Source of the DNA: Flavobacterium oncorhynchi
GTDB taxonomy: Bacteria > Bacteroidota > Bacteroidia > Flavobacteriales > Flavobacteriaceae
Assembly (NCBI RefSeq): GCF_002217355.1
Contig: NZ_MUHA01000035.1
Span: forward strand, 1-40,342
Reading direction: 5' to 3'
Length of the DNA: 40,342 nucleotides
Below are positions 34,527 to 40,342 of the stretch, in pieces. The notes under the pieces are model-generated. The model was not told the DNA's origin, did not search any database, and saw only the letters and a list, made by a program, of their open reading frames with translations. The position numbers and the translations under genes are program-made. Numbering within the stretch: position 1 is the first letter of the stretch; each line of letters begins with the position of its first letter.

Positions 34527-35774
34527 TTAGAATAAATCCTTGTTGATTGTACTGTTTAATTCTTCTCCAGATAAGGCTAGTTTTTTCTTTAGTTCGTTAA
34601 CTTGAAGATTTGCTTGATTGTAGCTTTCCATAAAATCCGTAAATTCTAATAAGCTGATATTTCTTTTTTGAAAATTGGCTAAAATTCCGTTGTAAACTGC
34701 TTCAAAATCGGAGTTAACAGTTGGTTTAATTACAGTATAATTTTTTCTAGATTCATTCCATTTATTCCAAGCCGATGTAATTTCAGTTTGCAGTTGTAGA
34801 TCAAAATTTTGCTTCTCTACTTTTGACTGTGCCAGAATGGTTTGCGCGTATTTAATGTTTCCTTTGTTTTTGTTCCAAAGCGGGAGTGGAATTCCAATTG
34901 ATAGATTTGCTTCTTTTTCAAAAGCGCCGCTTCGCTGGTCATAGTTTGCACCTAAAGTGATGTCAGGAATAGAAAGTGATTTTTGCCATTTGACATTTAA
35001 TTCATTTGCTTCAATTTCTTTTTGCTGAGCTAAATAATCAGGGCGATTTGCAATTGCTTCATCTTGAAAAGATTTTAAATCAAATGGTATTGTTTTTAAG
35101 TATTTATTAAAATCATCTTTTGAAACATTTGGAATAATAGTTTCAGTTTCGTTTAATAGGAGTTTTAAGTTTGCCTGCTCTTCAATGCTATTATTTACAA
35201 CTTCCATTCTCTCATTCTTAAAGTTTAAATAAAGTGATTGTAAACGAACAAGATCTTTTAATGCAATATTTCCTTTCTGTACTTGTACAGAGTATGAATT
35301 GATTAAGTCTTCAATATGTGCAAGCTGATTATCTGTCGTTTCAAGGCTTTTTGTGTTGTAGTAAACCGTGTAAAAACTTTTACGCAGCTGCAGCTTTAAT
35401 GTTCGAAGCAAATCGTTGAATTGGAGTTCAGCTAATTGTTCATTAGTTTTTGCCAGTTTTACTTCATTGCGTTTTTTTCCGCCCAAGTAAATTAACTGTT
35501 CTATACCAAATGCTTTTTGACCATCTTTTCCTATATCAAAATACTGATTCCTTTCAGGATTATAAGCATTTAATTCTGCAGTAATAGTTGGGTTGTCCCA
35601 AATTTTTGCCTGAATGGTCAATGCTTTTGAGGCATCGATATTATATTGAGATGCCAATAAAAAAAGGTTCTTTTTAAGAAATTGGCTTTCACAGTCTTGA
35701 AGAGTAACTGTTTTCTGAGCCACAATTACTTGATTGAAGAATACAAGTAACAGCAATGCATATAGTTTTTTCAT
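34527..35774 (-). CDS. TolC-family outer membrane efflux protein (CzcC-like)
   Basis: A 415-residue outer membrane channel protein with a signal peptide at 1-19 (VIVAQ). Two repeated helical hairpins carry the family's SxxN/QL patterns, such as the LGANYDQRSGAF, LSIGIPLPLWNKNKG strand and QAEI-like helices. It follows the histidine kinase by 87 bases, which contain three ACCTTAAAA repeats and a -7-like box, so it probably begins its own transcript as well as being reachable by read-through. Confidence 0.88.
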   Translation of the reverse strand: MKKLYALLLLVFFNQVIVAQKTVTLQDCESQFLKKNLFLLASQYNIDASKALTIQAKIWDNPTITAELNAYNPERNQYFDIGKDGQKAFGIEQLIYLGGKKRNEVKLAKTNEQLAELQFNDLLRTLKLQLRKSFYTVYYNTKSLETTDNQLAHIEDLINSYSVQVQKGNIALKDLVRLQSLYLNFKNERMEVVNNSIEEQANLKLLLNETETIIPNVSKDDFNKYLKTIPFDLKSFQDEAIANRPDYLAQQKEIEANELNVKWQKSLSIPDITLGANYDQRSGAFEKEANLSIGIPLPLWNKNKGNIKYAQTILAQSKVEKQNFDLQLQTEITSAWNKWNESRKNYTVIKPTVNSDFEAVYNGILANFQKRNISLLEFTDFMESYNQANLQVNELKKKLALSGEELNSTINKDLF

Positions 35775-35794
35775 TGTATCAAATTTATTTTATA

Positions 35795-35802
35795 CAAATA
35801 TG
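35795..35802 (-). promoter_or_regulatory. -7-like box of the tolC-adaptor-RND operon
   Basis: CATATTTG on the minus strand, one change from TAnnTTTG. Transcription would start near 35788, 14 bases before the ATG. No -33 TTG is present, which suits an activator-dependent promoter. Confidence 0.45.
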
Positions 35803-35822
35803 CTATCAGTAGACTTTAAGAC

Positions 35823-35854
35823 ACCTTAAAATCTACCTTAAAAATACCTTAAAA
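35823..35854 (-). promoter_or_regulatory. Three direct repeats, probable response-regulator operator
   Basis: ACCTTAAAA occurs at 35823-35831, 35835-35843 and 35846-35854 (TTTTAAGGT on the minus strand), spaced 12 and 11 bases, i.e. about one helical turn. The block ends 20 bases upstream of the -7-like box of the tolC operon. Tandem in-phase repeats in this place are typical of OmpR/PhoB-class regulators, and such a regulator is encoded at 37217-37897. Confidence 0.6.
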
Positions 35855-35861
35855 TAAATTA

Positions 35862-37220
35862 TTAATGAAAAATTAATTGAAATAAATTTGTGTTTTCGTC
35901 TGTTACAGTGTAAGTTATGCTTGATTGGTGCAGGTTTAAGATACGGTTTACAATGCGTAAACCAAGTCCGAATCCCGTTGTCCCTTTTGAATTTTCTCCG
36001 CGCATAAAGGGTTGAAAAAGATTTTTCTGCTCATTCTCGGTCAGCGTTTTTCCAGTGTTTGAAATCGAAATAACTAGAGAGTCGCCCACTGCACTTATTT
36101 TTACTTTTGCCTGTTTGTTATCCGAATAAACACAGGCATTTTTTAAAACATTACTTATCGCAATTTCTAAAAGGTTTTTATTTCCCTTAATTTCCAGAGC
36201 CGAATCTAAGTTTTCACTTTCTTCCATTTCAAAAAGAATTACAAAGTCAGGAAAGCTTTTATTCAGATTTTCAATTGCCGAAAACAAAATTTCATCTAAA
36301 CGATGAGTTTCAGTATTTTCCTGATTTTTGCTGTCAATTTTAGAAAGAGTAAGTAATGAAGTAATTAATTCTGTCAGTTGGTTTACATCTGATAAAATTG
36401 TTTTTAGGAAGCTTTTGTTTTCAACAGTTGTTTTAGGATCTGCAACTACATTTTCTATTTGAGATGTAATTCTAGATAATGGCGTTCTGAGTTCATGCGA
36501 TGCGTGCGCAGTAAACTCCTTTTGCTTTTGATAAGAAATTTCAATTCGATCCATCATGAAATTGAATTCATTGGCAATTAAATCAATTTCATTTTTATTA
36601 CTTTTTGATTTTATGCGAGTATCGAGATTGTTCTCGTTGATGTTTTTTATTTTTTGATGAAACAAACCTAACGGGTTCATTGCTTTTTTGACCATAAAAG
36701 AGGTTAATACCCAGCAAAGACAGGTAAAGAAGATATAAGATATAACTAAGGTATATCGTAAAAAAAGTAATTTACGTTTGCCGTAATCATCTGTTGCTGA
36801 TATTAGAGCGTAAAAATCTTTGTCTTTAGTATCATAGAAAACGCCGTATACTTCATAGTCTCCTTGTTGTTTAAAGAAAGTTTTATGCTTTTTAAGATAT
36901 TTTAAATCATCAACAGACCAATTAATTTTAGCGTCATCAATACTGCTGTAAATGAGTTTAAATTGCGAATCAAATACCAGTGTTTTTTCGTCATACAGTT
37001 TATTTATAGAATTTTGATCGATCATTTTTAAAAGTTGATCATCAACTTCTTTAACATTAACTAATAACTTAATGTTCGAAAGCGCTTTAATTTCTAATCG
37101 ATCTCTAAATTCTTCTTTTCTAAAATTAGAATATAAAACAAATATCACAGTTGAAGCCAATCCAAATAGGATTGTAAACAGCAGGCTTACTAAAAGTGAT
37201 ATTCTGTTTTTTAAAGTCAT
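35862..37220 (-). CDS. Two-component sensor histidine kinase of the efflux locus
   Basis: 452 residues. Helices at about 8-30 and about 152-176 bound a periplasmic sensor of about 120 residues that lacks Met/His-rich metal sites. A HAMP-like linker (about 177-230) leads to the phospho-acceptor His242 (ASHELRTPLS). The ATPase has NVLKNACVYS (N box) and GFGLGLRI. It overlaps its regulator by four bases. This layout is CusS/CzcS-like, but the sensor gives no clue to the signal. Confidence 0.92.
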   Translation of the reverse strand: MTLKNRISLLVSLLFTILFGLASTVIFVLYSNFRKEEFRDRLEIKALSNIKLLVNVKEVDDQLLKMIDQNSINKLYDEKTLVFDSQFKLIYSSIDDAKINWSVDDLKYLKKHKTFFKQQGDYEVYGVFYDTKDKDFYALISATDDYGKRKLLFLRYTLVISYIFFTCLCWVLTSFMVKKAMNPLGLFHQKIKNINENNLDTRIKSKSNKNEIDLIANEFNFMMDRIEISYQKQKEFTAHASHELRTPLSRITSQIENVVADPKTTVENKSFLKTILSDVNQLTELITSLLTLSKIDSKNQENTETHRLDEILFSAIENLNKSFPDFVILFEMEESENLDSALEIKGNKNLLEIAISNVLKNACVYSDNKQAKVKISAVGDSLVISISNTGKTLTENEQKNLFQPFMRGENSKGTTGFGLGLRIVNRILNLHQSSITYTVTDENTNLFQLIFH

Positions 37221-37897
37221 TCTTGATTGCTTAAATAGTATCCATAACCAATTTTAGTTCGTATAAGTTTTACTTCATGATCCTTATCGATTTTCTTGCG
37301 TAGAAAATTGATGTAAACTTCAATTGTGTTTTGATTCGTTTCTATATGATAATCCCATAATTTTTCGGCAATAAACTGCTTTGATAACACTTTACCTTTA
37401 GCATGAGCTAAAATTAGGATCAGATTAAATTCTTTCGGAGTCAATTTAATTTCTTCTCCAGCGCGAAAAACTTTCATTTCATCTTCTTGAATTTCTAAAT
37501 CTTCAATAAGAATTTTTTGTTCTGTTTGCTGCGGAATTTCCTTTCGTCTTAGTAAAGAGGAAATTCTTGCGTATAATTCTTCAAAATGAAAAGGTTTTAC
37601 CAGATAGTCATCAGCACCATTATCAAAAGAAGCCAATTTATCTTCAATTTCACTAAATGCCGTAAGCATTATTATGGGTGTTTTTTTATCAACCTCTCGA
37701 ATACCTTTGCAAACCTCAATTCCATTTGTTCCAGGAACATTTATATCAAGAATGATTAAATCATACTCATAAGGAAAGTATTTTTTAAGAAGTAAAGTTC
37801 CGTCATAGAATGGAAAACACTCGATTTTTTTTGTGGCGAAAAATGCTGAAATCTCTTTAGATAAAGTAAAGTCGTCTTCGAGTAGTAAAATTTTCAT
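37217..37897 (-). CDS. OmpR-family response regulator of the efflux locus
   Basis: 226 residues. Receiver with LLLEDD, phospho-acceptor Asp51 (LIILDINVPG) and Lys101 (LVKPFHF). C-terminal winged helix includes KLTPKEFNLILILA and NTIEVYINFLRKKI. It resembles CusR/CzcR. The kinase gene starts inside its last four bases. It likely binds the repeats at 35823-35854. A 15-bp perfect hairpin lies 19 bases before its ATG. Confidence 0.92.
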   Translation of the reverse strand: MKILLLEDDFTLSKEISAFFATKKIECFPFYDGTLLLKKYFPYEYDLIILDINVPGTNGIEVCKGIREVDKKTPIIMLTAFSEIEDKLASFDNGADDYLVKPFHFEELYARISSLLRRKEIPQQTEQKILIEDLEIQEDEMKVFRAGEEIKLTPKEFNLILILAHAKGKVLSKQFIAEKLWDYHIETNQNTIEVYINFLRKKIDKDHEVKLIRTKIGYGYYLSNQE

Positions 37898-37915
37898 GGT
37901 ATTTATTAAGTATTA

Positions 37916-37950
37916 GTCAATTTGGCTGCTCTTAAAGCAGCCAAATTGAC
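37916..37950 (-). terminator. 15-bp perfect hairpin between the M42 peptidase and the regulator gene
   Basis: GTCAATTTGGCTGCT (37916-37930) pairs with AGCAGCCAAATTGAC (37936-37950) with a 5-base loop. On the minus strand it follows the peptidase stop by 15 bases, so it is probably that gene's terminator. However, the bases after it (TAATACTTAA) are not a U-tract, and the start of the response regulator is only 19 bases further on. It could instead be an operator or leader hairpin. Confidence 0.45.
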
Positions 37951-37965
37951 ATTTTGTAGATTTTC

Positions 37966-39054
37966 TTATTTAAAATAAGAAAAAGTTTCATTGTTTTCAA
38001 TCTTCAATATTGAAGCATAAATCAGCTGAATTACATTTTCTACATCTTCTCTGTGCACCATTTCTACAGTTGTGTGCATATAACGTAAAGGCAGCGAGAT
38101 TAATGCAGATGCTACACCGCCGTTACTATATGCAAATGCATCAGTATCCGTTCCAGTAGCTCTTGAAGTTGCATGACGTTGAAAAGGAATTTTGCATTCC
38201 TCGGCCGTATCAACAATTAAATCACGCAATTTATTTTGAACTGCCGGAGCATAGGCAATAACGGGGCCTTTACCCATTTTTAGATCTCCCTCAACTTTTT
38301 TGTCAATCATTGGAGTAGTAGTATCATGGCAAACATCAGTTACAATTGCAACATTTGGTTTAATAGTCTGAGCAATCATTTCAGCACCGCGTAAACCAAT
38401 TTCTTCCTGAACAGAATTTACAATATACAACCCAAAAGGAAGTGTTTTTTTGTTTTCGTGCAATAAACGAGCAACTTCGGCAATCATAAAGCCGCCCATT
38501 CTATTATCGATCGCTCGACAAACGAATTTATTTTCATTCAGAATCATAAATTCATCAGGATATGTTATTACGCAGCCAACATGAACGCCCATCGCTTCGA
38601 CTTCTTCTTTTGTTTCACAGCCTAAGTCAATAAAAATGTTGCTTAATTTTGGAATTTCTTCCTTGTCTCGTAAACGTGTATGAATTGCAGGCCAGCCAAA
38701 AACACCTTTTACAATTCCTTTTTTAGTATGAATATTAACTCTTTTTGATGGTGCGATTTGATGATCAGAACCACCATTTCTAATAACATATAATAAACCA
38801 TCATCAGTAATATAATTTACATACCACGAAATTTCGTCAGCATGTCCTTCAATAACAACTTTAAAAGGAGCGTCAGGATTGATAACTCCAACAGCTGTAC
38901 CATATGTATCAGTTATAAAAGTGTCTACATATGGTTTTAAATAATTCATCCAAAGCTTTTGTCCTTCACTTTCGTAACCCGTCGGAGAAGCATTATTTAG
39001 ATAACTTTCTAAGAAAGAAAGAGAGGCATCATTTAAGATAGATTTTGTACTCAT
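37966..39054 (-). CDS. M42 family metallopeptidase (glutamyl/aminopeptidase type)
   Basis: 362-residue cytoplasmic aminopeptidase with two metal ions. The ligands are His71 (EGHADEISW), Asp183 (RAIDNRMGG), the catalytic Glu217/Glu218 (VQEEIGLRGA), Asp240 and the C-terminal His of YMHTTVEMVHRED. Such enzymes usually form 12-subunit tetrahedra and trim peptides. It has a normal length and no signal peptide. Confidence 0.93.
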   Translation of the reverse strand: MSTKSILNDASLSFLESYLNNASPTGYESEGQKLWMNYLKPYVDTFITDTYGTAVGVINPDAPFKVVIEGHADEISWYVNYITDDGLLYVIRNGGSDHQIAPSKRVNIHTKKGIVKGVFGWPAIHTRLRDKEEIPKLSNIFIDLGCETKEEVEAMGVHVGCVITYPDEFMILNENKFVCRAIDNRMGGFMIAEVARLLHENKKTLPFGLYIVNSVQEEIGLRGAEMIAQTIKPNVAIVTDVCHDTTTPMIDKKVEGDLKMGKGPVIAYAPAVQNKLRDLIVDTAEECKIPFQRHATSRATGTDTDAFAYSNGGVASALISLPLRYMHTTVEMVHREDVENVIQLIYASILKIENNETFSYFK

Positions 39055-39135
39055 AAAAATATTTTTGCGCTAATTTATAAATTTGGTATTAGAGTTGTGT
39101 ATAAATATATAATTTTACATTTAAATTAAGACTCC

Positions 39136-39819
39136 ATGAGATTTACCTGCAGTATTTTATTTTTATTAATGATTTCGTTTTCCAGTATTGCACAAGTTAC
39201 TCCGAAAGAAAATCAAGAAATGGGTTATATATTAACCGAGAAAGATTCTATTCTTAACGATACAATACAACTACCTGAAATTATTGTTTCAAAAGGTCAA
39301 AAATTAAGTCCCGAAGAACAAAAGCAATTTCAGATTTTACAGAATAGAGTTTATAAAGTTTACCCTTATGCAAAATTAGCGTCAGATAGATTGACTGCAT
39401 TGAATAAAGGTATGGCACGTTTGAATAGCAATCGCGAAAAGAAAAAGTATTTTAAGATCGTTGAGGACTATCTTAATAATGAATTTGAAGACAGGTTAAA
39501 GAAGTTATCCAGAAAACAAGGTCAGATTCTTGTAAAATTGATTCATCGCCAAACGGGGATTACAACCTATGAGCTGATAAAGACTTTAAAAAGCGGTTTC
39601 AAAGCATTTGTGTCGAATACAACAGCAAATTTGTTTGATATAAGTCTGAAAACTGAGTATAAGCCATATGAAGTAAATGAAGACTATCTAATAGAAACAA
39701 TTTTGGTTCGTGCTTTTGAGTCTGGGCGTTTACTCAATCAAACACCAGCTAATCCTGTAAATTATGATAATTTGATGGAGCATTGGGAAGCGAAAGCAAA
39801 AGCAGTCAATAAAAACTAA
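39136..39819 (+). CDS. DUF4294 exported protein
   Basis: 227 residues with a signal peptide (about 1-20, FSSIAQ). The mature part has the segments NRVYKVYPYAKLASDRL, LSRKQGQILVKLIHRQTGITTYELIKTLKSGFKAF, which mark the Bacteroidota family DUF4294. Function unknown. TAAATTTG at 39078-39085 is a perfect -7 box about 50 bases upstream, but the nearest TTTG is too close. It is divergent from the M42 peptidase gene. Confidence 0.85.
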   Translation: MRFTCSILFLLMISFSSIAQVTPKENQEMGYILTEKDSILNDTIQLPEIIVSKGQKLSPEEQKQFQILQNRVYKVYPYAKLASDRLTALNKGMARLNSNREKKKYFKIVEDYLNNEFEDRLKKLSRKQGQILVKLIHRQTGITTYELIKTLKSGFKAFVSNTTANLFDISLKTEYKPYEVNEDYLIETILVRAFESGRLLNQTPANPVNYDNLMEHWEAKAKAVNKN

Positions 39820-39843
39820 TACTATAATATATAGTAATCATAG

Positions 39844-39880
39844 CCCGGCAGTTTTCCAAAACCTGTCGGGTTTGTTTTTT
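39844..39880 (+). terminator. Terminator after the DUF4294 gene
   Basis: CCCGGCAG pairs with CTGTCGGG (one G-T pair) around an inner TTTT/AAAA segment, then a T-rich tail. Confidence 0.8.
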
Positions 39881-40342
39881 CTACATATATATGTATAAAG
39901 TCATACTATATAATATATAAGAGTAAGTTTTGTTTGGCTGATCAAAGTCGAAGCTTTTTAGAGTTTGGAATTTACTTTTTATAAGAAGCCATTCCTGCTG
40001 TCCGCTTCAATCTTTTTACGGTGAACCCCGCCGCAAAAAGGATTTCCACTGGTATCGGGACTAGGGGAGCTGTTTTGATGAGAAATTCATTGAATGAAAA
40101 GACAGTTCCATAATGAAATCAGAATAAAAAGGGAAAAACTCAGTGCCTTTGCGCCTCTGCGAGATTAAAAACGGCGGGAAGCGGCTTTTAAAAACTTAGA
40201 ATCTCTTCAGAAAACAATATAAAAAGCTAAAAACTCGATAAAAGGGGAATGGTAAAAAGGGTTTAAAATACCAAAACAGCAGTGAAACGAAGAAAAACCG
40301 CACAAGGATTTAAAAAAAGAGAAATTGTAAAACACGAGTTAT
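39881..40342. other. Gene-free stretch at the window end
   Basis: 462 bases with no credible gene on either strand. It contains the hairpin repeat at 39986-40071, a short CTTTGCGCCTCTGCGAGA motif at 40145-40163 that recalls a common Bacteroidota intergenic sequence, and a purine-rich end. The next gene lies beyond the window. Confidence 0.7.
39986..40071 (+). repeat. Hairpin-forming dispersed repeat, copy B
   Basis: Same family and orientation as 12125-12208: TTCCTGCT, TCCGCTT, ATCTTTTT, AAAAAGGAT and CTAGGG occur in order. The apical stem is AATCTTTTT-CGG with CCG-AAAAAGGATT, different from copy A but still paired. Confidence 0.72.

Noticed and set aside
39820..39837. AT-rich palindrome TACTATA/TATAGTA after the DUF4294 stop
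   Set aside because: Short, pure A/T and likely chance in such AT-rich DNA; the real terminator follows at 39844.

Overview
The window looks like chromosomal DNA of a Flavobacterium-type Bacteroidota. It is strongly AT-rich, several genes have the Bacteroidota promoter pattern TTTG...TAnnTTTG, the RNA polymerase omega subunit is the long divergent Bacteroidota form, and it carries typical flavobacterial families (PorD/DUF4835, DUF4294, DUF6913, FabV, PhoH with a TTG start). No rRNA, tRNA, CRISPR array, phage or transposase gene was seen.

Layout. 1-9524: a mostly housekeeping block on the + strand: a DUF6913 remnant cut by the window edge, dapA, bamD, rpoZ, coaBC, porD-like, recN, fabV, a membrane glycosyltransferase and coaE. 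9584-11890: a histidine kinase/response regulator pair closed by a strong terminator. 11891-12644: a gene-free accessory stretch with a 101-bp inverted-repeat element, a second hairpin repeat, and a small structured transcript (promoter, hairpins, terminator). 12645-15849: a tightly packed four-gene cassette: rtcB RNA ligase, an 11-cysteine zinc-ribbon protein, release factor prfH, and a TPR protein. The last three overlap one another. A second copy of the inverted-repeat element follows at 15904-16005, so the cassette sits between two copies. 16029-21737: minus-strand genes (acyl-ACP thioesterase, miaA, a K+ channel with a zinc-ribbon tail, an exonuclease/GIY-YIG fusion, a small monooxygenase, a SAM hydroxide adenosyltransferase). 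22013-28775: phoH, a secreted unknown protein with a DUF1801 partner, a HAD phosphatase, an S9 peptidase and purC. 28891-30163: an SRPBCC protein (minus) and a secreted ankyrin protein (plus) whose upstream region carries a textbook ECF-sigma promoter. 30327-37897 (minus): response regulator, kinase, TolC-type outer membrane protein, periplasmic adaptor and CzcA-type RND pump. 37966-39819: an M42 aminopeptidase and a DUF4294 protein. 39820-40342: gene-free, with a second copy of the hairpin repeat.

How genes work together. rtcB and prfH match the known pairing in which a release factor frees a ribosome with broken 16S rRNA and the ligase reseals it. The zinc-ribbon and TPR genes locked into the same operon are candidate undescribed parts, and the terminator-ending leader RNA in front may control it. 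The regulator/kinase pair at 35862-37897 probably switches on the adjacent efflux operon through three in-phase direct repeats placed just before tolC. Two repeat families show compensatory base changes between their copies, which argues for selection on RNA or DNA structure.
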